Assembly (NCBI GenBank): GCA_020161835.1
Contig: JAIUNL010000001.1
Span: 496,001-560,000, forward strand
Direction of reading: 5' to 3'
Length of the DNA stretch: 64,000 nt
Source: Bacteroidota bacterium
GTDB lineage: Bacteria; Bacteroidota; JABWAT01
Shown piece by piece: positions 26,901 through 36,051 of this stretch. A program made the position numbers and the translations under genes. The notes beneath the pieces were generated by a model, which ran no database searches, was not told where the DNA came from, and saw only the letters and a list, made by a program, of their open reading frames with translations. Numbering within the stretch: position 1 is the stretch's first letter; each line of letters opens with the position of its first letter.

Positions 26901-27328
26901 TTTTGCTCGGGTGATCCGCCTGACCGGTGATTCAGGACGATATCCATATAAGCTTCAACTCCGTTTGCGTGAAGCTGATCGATGGCATTTTTTAACTGCT
27001 GATACGTTCCGTAACGGGTTGGGATGTAGGCACCGAACCCTGAAGTCTGATCACCGCCCCGGCTGTCAAATTCGCCCAGATCAAAATAATCGTAAGGGGT
27101 ATATCCAACATCTGATCGGCCGGCATTTCCTTTTGACGGCGGCGGAAACCAAACCGATTTGATTCCGGCTCGTGCAAGCTGGGGTGCCCTGATGGCCAGA
27201 GAGTCGTACCAGGTTCCGCCCGGATAGGTGTTCCAGTAGAAGCCCTGAAGCATGGTGGGATCCTGGGCTTTCACAGAAAGCGGAGCCAGAAAAAGAAGGA
27301 ATAAAGCGAGCAGTTTGCCTGTTTTCAT
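23948..27328 (-). CDS. Secreted GH13 alpha-amylase with T9SS sorting domain
   Basis: 1126 residues. Signal peptide (1-21), then a GH13 catalytic barrel (about 23-540). DIVLNH (129-134) marks one conserved strand. The nucleophile Asp272 is in GYRFD, the acid/base Glu299 in VGEL, and Asp371 in VDNHD, so the triad is intact. It is followed by a CARDB-like beta domain (about 560-655), a second beta domain with ligand-binding character (about 660-900), an Ig-like domain and a C-terminal T9SS type A sorting domain starting at LNQNYPNPFNPETK. It should hydrolyse starch-like alpha-glucans at the cell surface or outside. The repeat element at 23795-23948 reaches its stop codon. Confidence 0.92.
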   Translation of the reverse strand: MKTGKLLALFLLFLAPLSVKAQDPTMLQGFYWNTYPGGTWYDSLAIRAPQLARAGIKSVWFPPPSKGNAGRSDVGYTPYDYFDLGEFDSRGGDQTSGFGAYIPTRYGTYQQLKNAIDQLHANGVEAYMDIVLNHRSGGSPEQNPFIGYYPFSIVDGRYVGWDGSLYTQNDSSFIPPKRVSFTAFPLKNGSGRFASTPGNGGKYVYPNGNINPDNTSDIFGGQWGYFEFYKNTFAYDVALHDWDGNPLPAGDSLIVWGSWLTKRLNLDGYRFDFVKGIHWNYLKRWLDTDAMKGKFSVGELYDGDTGRLKDWLAKMSGTQKQASVFDFNMRFGYKEFSDGGPNYDVRNFNGRGLVNAGAPGDRVVTFVDNHDFDRLDYESKPSGDGHSPVIGGKVLCYAHLLTHPGYATVWYRDYYWYGLRDEINKLLAIRKSFVSGSHEVLTARTDGGNAPYWPGNAAEDAKRVYVMRRYGTGGQTGVLFAMNNSDKYDIEVWVSAFDWSNKKLYDVTGNSSDTLQVYGDNRVLVKTKKNSYHIWVPTDYPSPFVTNAAAFELKGFNKSFIEGDSVQAVFTVENRSTFSKKNVPVSFVLKKDNVEISSKNLVIPFIGGQDFVTLTFPGVKNLKEGNYSATATVSMPGDSEPSDNQKVVNFKVDPKPVIVSFRIDGDLSESFYRMVGNKQNTNAGFGIEKDIKGIFIGSTDDTLYLGIECVLDPSNPNGDGLGLLFGFDKVAGAPAGTPLGNVKGSGHFLQIGDTTYDAKSEAFKMSFEVDFGLSLLAVSQKSVVTLAKYGPSGPVGGAVIANAANGAPIDGSSTVSGPLGSSVFPDKSFRYAYSNAGTGKKGLELAIAKSALGANLDLFRAFGFILSANGYFSNVTVPGTVTGSADAYKNLGFNPDFTKMSGGPFYSCDYSLVTGNFDDDCITVMNPTISVSPKILNLEGSGGETVSGKVKIKNTSGDILNIYSIWTKSNAFTLLPGDPGTIAPHDSLEVTVSFTVPGQMTLTDTLVIQSAASNEPRSLVVINVIGHSGVGVSDRELPQVLALNQNYPNPFNPETKIEFGLPESGHITLRVINLLGQEVSVLVRNEMFSAGWHQVTFSAASLPSGIYFYKLESGSKAIVNKMTVVK

Positions 27329-27393
27329 AGTATCACCGGGTTTTAATTTACCTGCGATAAATATACAATAAAAACTGAACAGGTACAGAGGAA

Positions 27394-27562
27394 AATGGTC
27401 AATGGTGAATGATTAATGGTTAATGGAAAATACCAGAAGTTTCACCCTAATAGTAGGATATTCAAGTTTAATCCGTCTACCCGCAACTAACGGCTCTCGC
27501 ATTCGGGATTCTTTTTACAGTCTTTCTTTTTCACATGTCACCTGTCCCTTGTCCCACGTCAC
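27394..27562. repeat. Two degenerate repeats between the T9SS cargo genes
   Basis: 27394-27426 carries four near-copies of AATGGTTAATGG/AATGGTCAATGG. 27537-27562 is the inverse complement of the GACAAGGGACA repeat found at 17471 and 52569, and lies 7 bases from the stop codon at 27570. Confidence 0.55.
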
Positions 27563-27569
27563 TGAATCT

Positions 27570-30500
27570 CTATCTGATCAGCTGCATTTTTTTAACAGCC
27601 GTACCCGATTTCGACGTTACCCGGTACCAATACAAACCGGAAGCAGCAGAAACTGAGGCATCCGTTTTTCCATCCCAGCTCAGTTCGTATGAACCTGCTG
27701 AACGTACTTCATTTAAAAGTGTGCGTACTTTTTGTCCGGTAACCGAGAAAATGTCAATTGTTACTTTTCCGTCTTCCGGAAGGTCGAGGGTAAAACGGGT
27801 TTCCGGGTTGAACGGATTTGGGTAATTCTGTCCTACCGCAAATTTTTCAGGAACAGGCTGATACTCCAAAATGGCTGTTTTGCTTGAAAGATGAGATGTT
27901 CCATCCAGATCAACTGATTCAATCTGATAGGTAATCATTTTCTTTTCTGCCAGACCAGGTTCATCGGCGAAAGCATAATTTTTTCTTGTTGACGATGATG
28001 AGGTTCCTGACTTAATCAGCTGATCAGAAACTTTGACAGGTTCTTTCCCATCCACAAGCCTGTAAATATAAAAACCGGCATTGTTGGTTTCTGATTCTGT
28101 CGTCCAGCTCAGGGCGATCTTTTTCCCGTGTTGCCGGGCAGAAAACTCACTCAGTTCAACCGGCAGTGAATTATCAGCGGCGTCACTGGCGATTGTGAAA
28201 TCAGAAAATCCGGTTAATCCGCTTCTTTTTACGACCGGAATTGCATTTGAACCGGTTGCCGGAACATGAGTACCATCTAAAACCCAGGGTGAACTGTTGT
28301 TCGTCCGTTTAATCAGTCTGAGTGAAGTATAACTGATAATACCGCCAAAATTTTCACCGGTCAGATTCAGGCTGTACGTACCGCCAGAAAGTCCGTTTGC
28401 AGCAGAGATCGTCCAGTAACCTGAACTTGCTGTTGTGGTGATCGGATATCCGGAATCATTAAGAGGCAACCCGTTTTGTCCGGCTGCATTTGTGGAAAAC
28501 GAAGCTCTTAGGGTTCCGCCTGTTGTTGGTGCAGAGGTGAAACTCAGATCAACCAATGTACTTGCGGTTACAATTCCGATCGGGAAAAGAACATTTGAAG
28601 CCGTGGAAGTAGAGAACCATCTTCTGAATCCGCCAAAAATCCGGCCTGATGTGTAAACCAGAGTTCCGGTTTGGGCTGGGGAAATTCCCAGAGTCAGTGT
28701 ATTCGATCCGGTAGAAATATTACCGTTCGTCATGGTTAACGTCCCGGAAACAGACGGATTAGCTGAAACCGTAAATCCGTCACTGTCATCAAACTCCAGA
28801 TTTCCAAAAATGCCAGAACCGGTAATTGCTGCCGGAGAAGCTTTCCCCTGCATCAGCACTTTTCCGGAACCGGAGTGTGTTCCCTGATTGGAAACGTCAC
28901 CTTTCACTGTGATGGTAAACGATGCATCGTTCAATGTACTTCCTGAACCAATAGTCAGATTTCCTTCCAGCGGAAGATGGGCGGCAAGAGTTACGCCACC
29001 GACTGAAGTGTTGGTAACCGTAAAATGGTTAAGTGCTGTGATCGTTGATGGAATTGAAATTCCTGAAGCTGATCCGCCGGCAATCAAAGTTGAGGTCATT
29101 CCGCCACTAAGATTAGATGCCGTTCCTGCGAGTGGATTTCTGATTTCAAGTGATTGTGAGCTGATGTTCAGGGTTCCATTGGTAAGAGTCAGGGTACCGG
29201 TGATGGTTGTTAATCCGTTGAGGGAAGCACCGGCGGCATCATTCAGTTCAATGTTTCCAAGTGTTACTCCGCCAATTGCATGAGTGGTTCCGCCAGTCAG
29301 TAAAATCTTTCCGGAGCCGGTATGAACTCCCGAGGTGCCCGTAACATCACCATTTACGGTAATCGTATTTCCGTTGTCATCCAGAGTGCCGGAAGTGAGA
29401 GTCAGGTCACCGGTAATTGTTCTGGGAGAGACTGCAACAAGAGTAATGGCTGAGTTGTTCTGAACGGTGACATTTAACGGACCTGATGTTGTTGGCCATT
29501 CACCGGTTGTTACCGAGTAAGCCCCGCCATTGTTATAGGTCAGAGAACCATTGACGCCATACGTTACATTTGCTGAAGAGGCCACACTGGTTTCGACAAA
29601 TCCGTTTGCATTGATCTGAAGCGTTCCGTTTACGGTAAACGTACTGTACCGGGCCTGAAGTCCACGTGAAAGTACCAAAGTTGACCCCGGGTTCACTGTG
29701 ATCTGGTAGAATTTCCGTCCGAGGGAAGCACCAGTTAAAGACCGGGTTCCGCCAACTGTTGCCAATCCGCCAGAAACAATGAGATAAATGTTATTTCCTT
29801 CACTATTATCAGTCCCAGAGATGGTTCCGGTTGTATTCACATCGAGCTGAGAATTACTTCCTGAAAGTGTCAGTGTTCTTTCATCATTGGCAAGAAAATC
29901 ACCACCATCGACGGTTAGCGCGCCTTCCACATCAATATTGGCCAGCAGAGTGCGGGTGCCGGATTCAAAAGTCAGATTGTAAAAGGAGGATCCTGAACTG
30001 ATATTTCCTGCATCACGGAAAGAAATGGTGCTGGTATTCTTGTTAAACGTAGTAACCGACCAGTTTCCGAAAGTAGAAATAATCCCGTTTCCGGCGGTGA
30101 GCACATTAAATGTTGGCGCAGTCGACCCGTCAATTCTTGAAGCACCAGAAAAAACGACTGTTCCGGCATTTGGAGTAAAAGTAGCATTGTTCGTAAACCG
30201 GGCACCGTCTTCAAAGGTGAGGGTATTGGTTCCAAGATCAAGACTTCCGGCGGATAAAATCATGGAGCCGATTGTCGGATTCACATCCAGGGTAACGGCA
30301 TGACTGATCGTTACTGAACTTCCGGCAGGCGGAACTGAACCGCCCCAGGTTGCACCTGTATTCCAGTTTCCGGGAGCTGAAGTCGAGTAGAATTTTTCCG
30401 CCAGCGTGTAAAAAGCAGAAAATCCTGAAAGACCTGCACGGGAATAAAAATTACCGGTTGCATCCAATGACCCCGTTCCTGCAGTTTCTTCGTTCCAGGT

Positions 30501-33500
30501 TGAAGCATCAGCGGAATTATAAGCAACCAGATTATTTTCGTATAAACTGTTGAGGTCATTGGTTTGATCGTAATTTAACTGAAATGCCGTTCCATTATTG
30601 GTTCCGGCAAGATTGACGTAAAAATATCGTTTAAGTGACAAGGCGCCGGCAACAGAAACGGTTTCCTGAGTATGATACCTTCTGACGGTTACCAACCCCG
30701 GATTTCCTGATGTGGTGACCAGAAATCCAAGATTGCCGATATTTTCAGCAGTCAAGGCAGCAACTGCATTGTAGGTTGCTTCCACATAACCGGTTCCCGA
30801 TCCGTTGGAGTTGATGACCGAGTTGCCTGCAGATTCGGTAAGCGTTCCGGTTGAACCAAAAGAAAGGATGCTATTTCCGTTCAGATCAAGATTTCCGTTT
30901 GTCAGGATCAGGCTGGTTGAAATTGTCAGATCAGAAGCAAGGGAAAGTTTTCCTGAAGATGTGCGGTTTAAAGTCAACGTTCCGATTGAATTGGCTCCAG
31001 GAGTAAAAGCGACCGTTCCGGCATCACCGGTTCCGGTTACAGAAAGGTTTCCGGCTCCTGAAGTTGAAGATAATGTTCCTGAAGTTCGGGTGAGAGATCC
31101 GGTTACGGTCAGAGTAGAAGAACCCAAAGCCAGTTCTCCTGCTGTCAGCGTCAGTGTTCCGCCAACGGTCAATGGTGTTCCAAGTGTGACTTTACCAGAT
31201 GTAATTCGGTTAACCGTCAGGTTGGACAAAGTCTGTGATCCGGTTGTAAACCAGATCGTCCCTGCATCACCGGTTCCAGAAATTGAAATTGAAGAGGATG
31301 CAGATCCGGTAAGTGTTCCTGTTCCTGAGAATCCACCGGCAGAGACAGTTAACGTGTTTCCGTTCAGATCCAGTTTATCGGATGCTGAGTTGAATGCAAT
31401 TGCATTTCCGCCGGCAGGGGCAGTTGCTGTCAGATTGGTGCCCGAAGCAAGCAGAACAGTTGAAACATTTCCGCTTCCGCCAATCAAAACATACGGAATC
31501 GTTATGGTTCCGCTTCCCGTTTTGGTTACTGATTGAGTTCCGTTTTTGTAAAAGAAAACGGCACGGCCATTTCCGGTAAAAGTTCCGGCACTTCCAACAG
31601 TAAAATCACCGTATGAAACCAGATCACCGCCACCTGAGCCTGAAAGAGTCAGGGTTCCTTCAATATTGGTATTCCCGGAAACTGTCAGACTTGCGGTCAT
31701 GGCAGTGGTTGCCAATGTCAGGGTTGAGCCGGCGTCAATGGTCAGATTTCCGGCAATCTGACGGGCGGTTCCGGTTCCAAGATTTGCACCGAGGTCAACG
31801 GTTGTTGAATTGCTGATCTGAACATGATAGGGATACCCGGCACCGGATGTCGAAGCCCATTCCAGATTCCGGCCATAAGTTGTGGCAGAATTATATTTTA
31901 AAATTGATCCGGAAGCGTAAGTTGGGGCATTTACCGAAACAAACCCGAGGTTGTTAATCTGCAGGGTTCCGTTGATGGTGGAAAGTGAAGATCCGAAATT
32001 CATTCCGGCTGTAAGTAAAACCGTGATACCGGACCCAAACGTCAGGGTTTTCGAATTATTTGAAACAATTGTTTTGGTACCGGAAATTGAGACAGTTCCC
32101 GACGTTCCGCCAATGGTTCTTACAGAACTCCCGGCAGCATTTCCAACCAGAATATTTCCGCCATCACCTGACAATATCAGACTGTTTCCGTTCAAGTCAA
32201 TAATATTGTCGTTTAAAATCTGAAGCACATCACCGGCTGTGCCGGCAAGAGTCAGGTTGGTTCCAAGAATGATGTTTCCGCCTGAATTATCAGCAACCAG
32301 GTAAGCAAGGGCAACATTGGCAGTATTGGTTAGGGTTTGATTTGTCGTTCCGGAAAAGAAAATGGCCCGGCCACTGTTGTTAAAAGCTGAACCTGAGTTA
32401 AAGGTTACATTCTTTTTTGCAACCAAATCACCACCACCCGATGAAGAAAGAGTTAGGGTTCCATTGACGTTTACATCACCATTTACAGTCAGAGTGCCCG
32501 AAATCGTGTTCAGGGTAAGTGTTGAACCCAAAGCGATATTTAAATCACCATTCGTAGAAAAACTGCTTGCTCCCGTTCCGAGACTAACCGAAGTGTTCCC
32601 GATTATGGAAACATGGTGGGGTGTGGTTGCAGACCATTCTGCATTCCGGGTATAGGCGCCACCGGTATTGTATCTGAGAGTTGAACCCGAATTGTAAACA
32701 GGACCCGAATTGGTGTATCCGCCCGAAGTAATTTCAAAAGTTCCGGCAACAGTAAAAACCCCGTTATTGGTTAGTCCGTTCGAGGTTTTCAGGGTTGACC
32801 CCGAGTTAACGGTAAGATTTCCGGCTGCACCGATGGTTCCGCCGTTGACGAGAGCATCCTGATCCATCGTTACGGTATGATTAATTGAAACTGCACCCAG
32901 ATTTTCTGTGGTGGATGGAACAGCATTTGCCGTCCAGGTTGCAGCAGTACTCCAGTTTCCAGGGTTGGCTGTTGTCCAGGTCTGAACGGTGTACGAATAA
33001 TTGGAACCACCATTGTTGTTCCCGTTGATGGTTAACAGGTCAGCATTGGCTCCCGAAATACTTCCAAAATCACCTGAAGTGAACAAATAATAGGCAACTG
33101 TTGTACCTGAGATATTTACACTTGCTGGAATGGTAGCCGAATAACTGGTTCCCGAACCGGACATTTTCACAACCGTTGAACTTGTAAATCCGTTGTTTGA
33201 ATATCGAAGCCAAACCGCCTGTCCGGCACTGAATGAGCCGGACAGTGTTGCCGTTACATTCACATTCTGACCTGAGAATACACTTCCCTGAACGGGATTC
33301 TGGGCAACAGATGAAACCGATTCAATATTGGTGCCCTGAATTTCGATAACGGCAACATTGGCAACACCAGCATCGGATTTAAAAATGTAGCGGTAACCGG
33401 TATTGGTGCCGGTTATTCTGAACGCATTGAAAGCACCGTCAAAAATGGAAGTGTAGGCGGTATTCTGATTCAGTGCAATAATATCACCATCAGCATTTGG

Positions 33501-33761
33501 CCGGCGATCCTGTGTATTTGCAGAGTTCCTGAACCTGAAATACCGGTCACCACTGGCATCGGCACTGACAACCAGTTTATAATTTCCAAATGCAACGGCT
33601 TCAAAAGGAAATCCAGTTGAATAATCCTTTACACCGCCTGTACCTGATTGATTGGTGAGATCTGCCGTAAATAATTTCGGTTGGGCAGAAAGTGAGGTTG
33701 ACAGGCCGATACCGGCAAGCAATAAAAGAGGTTTTAACCAATTTGCAGAATTCAAATTCAT
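27570..33761 (-). CDS. Giant beta-repeat surface protein with T9SS sorting domain
   Basis: About 2063 residues from the ATG at 33761. An upstream in-frame TTG lacks a ribosome-binding site, while AAGGA lies 10 bases before the ATG. Signal peptide ends at LSAQ. The N-terminal 150 residues look like a separate beta domain. Residues about 270-1750 are dozens of imperfect units with GNLTVNSGSTL, TLTLSGSGGGDLV and NGRAVFF themes, typical of beta-helix adhesins. The end carries GQNYPNPFNPETRF and the KMQLIR tail of a T9SS type A domain. The likely role is surface attachment or matrix formation. Long antisense ORFs across it are composition artefacts. Confidence 0.85.
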   Translation of the reverse strand: MNLNSANWLKPLLLLAGIGLSTSLSAQPKLFTADLTNQSGTGGVKDYSTGFPFEAVAFGNYKLVVSADASGDRYFRFRNSANTQDRRPNADGDIIALNQNTAYTSIFDGAFNAFRITGTNTGYRYIFKSDAGVANVAVIEIQGTNIESVSSVAQNPVQGSVFSGQNVNVTATLSGSFSAGQAVWLRYSNNGFTSSTVVKMSGSGTSYSATIPASVNISGTTVAYYLFTSGDFGSISGANADLLTINGNNNGGSNYSYTVQTWTTANPGNWSTAATWTANAVPSTTENLGAVSINHTVTMDQDALVNGGTIGAAGNLTVNSGSTLKTSNGLTNNGVFTVAGTFEITSGGYTNSGPVYNSGSTLRYNTGGAYTRNAEWSATTPHHVSIIGNTSVSLGTGASSFSTNGDLNIALGSTLTLNTISGTLTVNGDVNVNGTLTLSSSGGGDLVAKKNVTFNSGSAFNNSGRAIFFSGTTNQTLTNTANVALAYLVADNSGGNIILGTNLTLAGTAGDVLQILNDNIIDLNGNSLILSGDGGNILVGNAAGSSVRTIGGTSGTVSISGTKTIVSNNSKTLTFGSGITVLLTAGMNFGSSLSTINGTLQINNLGFVSVNAPTYASGSILKYNSATTYGRNLEWASTSGAGYPYHVQISNSTTVDLGANLGTGTARQIAGNLTIDAGSTLTLATTAMTASLTVSGNTNIEGTLTLSGSGGGDLVSYGDFTVGSAGTFTGNGRAVFFYKNGTQSVTKTGSGTITIPYVLIGGSGNVSTVLLASGTNLTATAPAGGNAIAFNSASDKLDLNGNTLTVSAGGFSGTGTLTGSASSSISISGTGDAGTIWFTTGSQTLSNLTVNRITSGKVTLGTPLTVGGTLTLTAGELALGSSTLTVTGSLTRTSGTLSSTSGAGNLSVTGTGDAGTVAFTPGANSIGTLTLNRTSSGKLSLASDLTISTSLILTNGNLDLNGNSILSFGSTGTLTESAGNSVINSNGSGTGYVEATYNAVAALTAENIGNLGFLVTTSGNPGLVTVRRYHTQETVSVAGALSLKRYFYVNLAGTNNGTAFQLNYDQTNDLNSLYENNLVAYNSADASTWNEETAGTGSLDATGNFYSRAGLSGFSAFYTLAEKFYSTSAPGNWNTGATWGGSVPPAGSSVTISHAVTLDVNPTIGSMILSAGSLDLGTNTLTFEDGARFTNNATFTPNAGTVVFSGASRIDGSTAPTFNVLTAGNGIISTFGNWSVTTFNKNTSTISFRDAGNISSGSSFYNLTFESGTRTLLANIDVEGALTVDGGDFLANDERTLTLSGSNSQLDVNTTGTISGTDNSEGNNIYLIVSGGLATVGGTRSLTGASLGRKFYQITVNPGSTLVLSRGLQARYSTFTVNGTLQINANGFVETSVASSANVTYGVNGSLTYNNGGAYSVTTGEWPTTSGPLNVTVQNNSAITLVAVSPRTITGDLTLTSGTLDDNGNTITVNGDVTGTSGVHTGSGKILLTGGTTHAIGGVTLGNIELNDAAGASLNGLTTITGTLTLTNGTLNISSQSLEIRNPLAGTASNLSGGMTSTLIAGGSASGISIPSTITALNHFTVTNTSVGGVTLAAHLPLEGNLTIGSGSTLNDASFTITVKGDVSNQGTHSGSGKVLMQGKASPAAITGSGIFGNLEFDDSDGFTVSANPSVSGTLTMTNGNISTGSNTLTLGISPAQTGTLVYTSGRIFGGFRRWFSTSTASNVLFPIGIVTASTLVDLSFTSAPTTGGTLRASFSTNAAGQNGLPLNDSGYPITTTASSGYWTISAANGLSGGTYSLNLTGENFGGIISYTSLRLIKRTNNSSPWVLDGTHVPATGSNAIPVVKRSGLTGFSDFTIASDAADNSLPVELSEFSARQHGKKIALSWTTESETNNAGFYIYRLVDGKEPVKVSDQLIKSGTSSSSTRKNYAFADEPGLAEKKMITYQIESVDLDGTSHLSSKTAILEYQPVPEKFAVGQNYPNPFNPETRFTLDLPEDGKVTIDIFSVTGQKVRTLLNEVRSAGSYELSWDGKTDASVSAASGLYWYRVTSKSGTAVKKMQLIR

Positions 33762-33772
33762 CTTCAGATTAT

Positions 33773-34031
33773 CCTTCAATCAATAACAAATCCCTTCGGG
33801 GACCAACTTTTGACTGCGCAAAAGTTGGCAAAACGCATTTCGCCCATCCGCTCTTTGACTTGTGGCTGGCTCTCCGGCCCTGAACTTTTTTTATCAGGGC
33901 ACGCAGTTGGTTGCTGAGCTTGCCGAAGCATGGCCACTGCGTCGACCGGATGACGGCGGTTATTCTTTAAAATACTTTTGGTAGTTAAAAGCAATAAGAT
34001 TTAAAAGCCTGTTTGCCTTCAATCAATAACA
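33773..34031. repeat. 227-bp unit flanked by 16-bp direct repeats
   Basis: CCTTCAATCAATAACA occurs at 33773-33788 and again at 34016-34031, just upstream of the giant gene and at the 3' end of the deformylase gene. The unit between them holds a perfect 10-bp hairpin (CCAACTTTTG/CAAAAGTTGG, 33803-33828), a GCCCTGA/TCAGGGC hairpin (33877-33900) and a CTGAGCTTGCCGAAGC element. It looks like a small non-coding insertion. Confidence 0.6.
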
Positions 34032-34573
34032 GGGATTTGGGGCAATTGTTCAGAATACCGATCCCATTCACGTTCAAAGTACAATAATTTCATATTTTCC
34101 ATCCGTTCAATGAAAACCGTTCCGAACAGATGATCAGTTTCATGCTGAATCACGATAGCTTTAAATCCGTCAGCTACAAAATCCAGGGGGTCACCATTCT
34201 GATCCTGTGCTTTGACGTGAATTTTCGTAAATCTGGGAACGGCACCCCGCAATCCGGGTAAAGATAAACATCCTTCCCAACCTAGCTTTTTCTCTGTGGT
34301 TAATGGGGTGATAACCGGATTCACTAAAACCAGGAGCGGAATTTCATTCGCTTTCGGATATCTCGGATTATCTTTAACTTCAATCACCGAAATCTGCCAG
34401 GATTCATGAACCTGTGGGGCGGCGAGTCCGGCACCCGAATATTCTTCCATGGTTTCAACCATGTCTTCAACAAGTTGCTGAAACTGACTGGTTCCGAAAA
34501 AATCTGTTGGAACTACATCGGCGACTTGTTTCAGAATAGGATGACCCATACGGGCAACTTTTAAAATTGACAC
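34019..34573 (-). CDS. def: Peptide deformylase
   Basis: Removes the formyl group from N-terminal methionine of new proteins. All three signature motifs are present: GAGLAAPQV, EGCLSLPG (metal-binding Cys) and QHETDHL (two metal-binding His and the catalytic Glu). The start is uncertain. A GTG at 34573 gives a protein beginning VSILKVARMGHPILKQ, the usual N-terminus, at 184 residues. An ATG at 34627 would add 18 unusual residues and bring the start close to the divergent Mpg gene. I chose the GTG. The stop codon overlaps the 16-bp direct repeat at 34016. Confidence 0.93.
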   Translation of the reverse strand: MSILKVARMGHPILKQVADVVPTDFFGTSQFQQLVEDMVETMEEYSGAGLAAPQVHESWQISVIEVKDNPRYPKANEIPLLVLVNPVITPLTTEKKLGWEGCLSLPGLRGAVPRFTKIHVKAQDQNGDPLDFVADGFKAIVIQHETDHLFGTVFIERMENMKLLYFEREWDRYSEQLPQIPVID

Positions 34574-34653
34574 AGGAAAAGTATCTTTCTTTTTACTGGT
34601 GGATTTTAGAGAATTGTAAAAATACATCACAAACTCTCACATTGGAATTGCAT

Positions 34654-35253
34654 GTGACCCCCATCAAGCTCAAATCCGCATTTTATAACATTCCGGACAC
34701 AATTGAACTTGCCAGAAATCTGCTTGGAAAAGTGCTCTGTACTAATGTGAACGGTGTTTTTACGTCTGCGATCATCACCGAAACCGAAGCTTATCTGGGT
34801 GAAACCGATCGTGCATCCCATGCCTGGAACGGAAGAAGAACCACCAGAACTGAAACCATGTTCCAATCGGGTGGAATTGCCTATGTTTATCTCTGTTATG
34901 GGTTGCACAACATGATGAATGTGGTAACCGGTCCGGCTGACTTCCCTCATGCGGTTCTGATCAGATCCGGCGAACCGCTTGAGGGCATTGATCAGATGCT
35001 TATTCGGCGAAAAAAAGTCAGAGCAGATAAAAATTTGCTTGGCGGACCCGGAACTTTTTGTCAGGCCATGGGGATCGACCGGTCGATGAATGCTGCTGAC
35101 CTGACCGGTGAACAGATCTGGATTGAAGACCGGGGGATTGGGATTCCGGATGCTGAAATTTCTGCAGGACCCAGAATCGGGGTTGATTATGCCGGTGAGG
35201 ATGCAAAACTGCCCTACCGGTTTAGGGTGACAGGAAAACCTGTTGATTTGTAA
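34654..35253 (+). CDS. 3-methyladenine DNA glycosylase, AAG/Mpg family
   Basis: About 199 residues from a GTG at 34654. An open frame extends upstream from a TTG at 34567 but would read into the divergent def gene. The motifs ARNLLGKVL, ETEAYLGETDRASHAWNGRRTTRT and AYVYLCYGLHNMMNVV (with the catalytic Glu in TETEAY) identify the alkyladenine/hypoxanthine glycosylase fold, which flips out and excises damaged purines. LLGGPGTFCQAMGI and SAGPRIGVDYAGEDAKLPYRF complete the family profile. Divergent from def with about 80 bases between; no operon partner is apparent downstream except phhA, 63 bases away. Confidence 0.92.
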   Translation: MTPIKLKSAFYNIPDTIELARNLLGKVLCTNVNGVFTSAIITETEAYLGETDRASHAWNGRRTTRTETMFQSGGIAYVYLCYGLHNMMNVVTGPADFPHAVLIRSGEPLEGIDQMLIRRKKVRADKNLLGGPGTFCQAMGIDRSMNAADLTGEQIWIEDRGIGIPDAEISAGPRIGVDYAGEDAKLPYRFRVTGKPVDL

Positions 35254-35316
35254 ATCTCTTGCCACCATGGAAGTTCTTGTGTAACTTGCTTCCACTAAAA
35301 TGGAATTTTGTAAACC

Positions 35317-36051
35317 ATGATGACCCAAAACTACGACCTGTACACCTCCACTGACCAGGAGGTTTGGCAGACTTTATTCGACAGGCAAACCCAGCAGCTT
35401 CCCGGACTGGCTTCCACAGCTTTCATGAACGGTGTTTCTGATATCGGATTTAAACGGGATGAAATTCCACAATTCAGTGAAATCAACAAAGTTCTGAAGG
35501 AAAAAACGGGCTGGGGCATTTATGCCGTTCCGGGTCTTATTCCGAACCGTGACTTTTTTGAAGCACTGAAACACCGGCTTTTCCCGGCCACAACCTGGTT
35601 TAGAAAACCTGACCAGCTCGATTACCTCGAAGAACCCGATATGTTCCATGATGTATTCGGTCACGTTCCTCTGCTAACCAATCAACCCTTCTGCAATTAC
35701 CTTACCGGACTTTCACAGATCGCTCTTGATCATATTGACAATGACAATGCCATTGAACTGATTTCAAGACTTTACTGGTACACCGTTGAATTCGGTTTGA
35801 TTAAGGAACCTTCGGGACTTAAGATTTACGGATCGGGAATTTTATCTTCTGCCGGTGAATCTCCTTTTTCACTGAGTGATAAACCGAAAAGAGTTGAATT
35901 TAGTGTGGATGATATCCTCAGAACACCTTACATCAAAGATCGTTTTCAGGAAAAATACTGGGTGATTCAATCATACGATGACCTTTATTCATCTGTTCCT
36001 GAAATCAGAGAAAAAATCAAGATTTTACTAAAAAATGGTTTTAAATCCTGA
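35317..36051 (+). CDS. phhA: Phenylalanine 4-monooxygenase (bacterial PhhA type)
   Basis: 244 residues, the compact catalytic-domain-only form found in bacteria. The iron ligands are His111 and His116 in FHDVFGHVP and Glu158 in WYTVEFGL. The pterin-binding region and the GSGILSSAGE segment are also recognisable. It converts phenylalanine to tyrosine with tetrahydropterin and oxygen, so the organism must see some oxygen. No pterin recycling enzyme (PhhB) is adjacent. Its last 11 bases overlap the end of the convergent ClC gene. Confidence 0.94.
   Translation: MMTQNYDLYTSTDQEVWQTLFDRQTQQLPGLASTAFMNGVSDIGFKRDEIPQFSEINKVLKEKTGWGIYAVPGLIPNRDFFEALKHRLFPATTWFRKPDQLDYLEEPDMFHDVFGHVPLLTNQPFCNYLTGLSQIALDHIDNDNAIELISRLYWYTVEFGLIKEPSGLKIYGSGILSSAGESPFSLSDKPKRVEFSVDDILRTPYIKDRFQEKYWVIQSYDDLYSSVPEIREKIKILLKNGFKS

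Noticed and set aside
30805..31536. 243-codon open frame antisense to the giant surface gene
   Set aside because: Val/Pro/Glu-rich product without domains, fully inside the coding repeats of the opposite strand; a composition artefact.
33877..33900. Terminator formed by GCCCTGA/TCAGGGC
   Set aside because: The T run lies in the loop, not after the stem, so it does not fit a rho-independent terminator on either strand.
34627..35328. 233-codon open frame antisense to the Mpg glycosylase gene
   Set aside because: The opposite strand encodes a clear AAG-family enzyme; the antisense product has no recognisable features.
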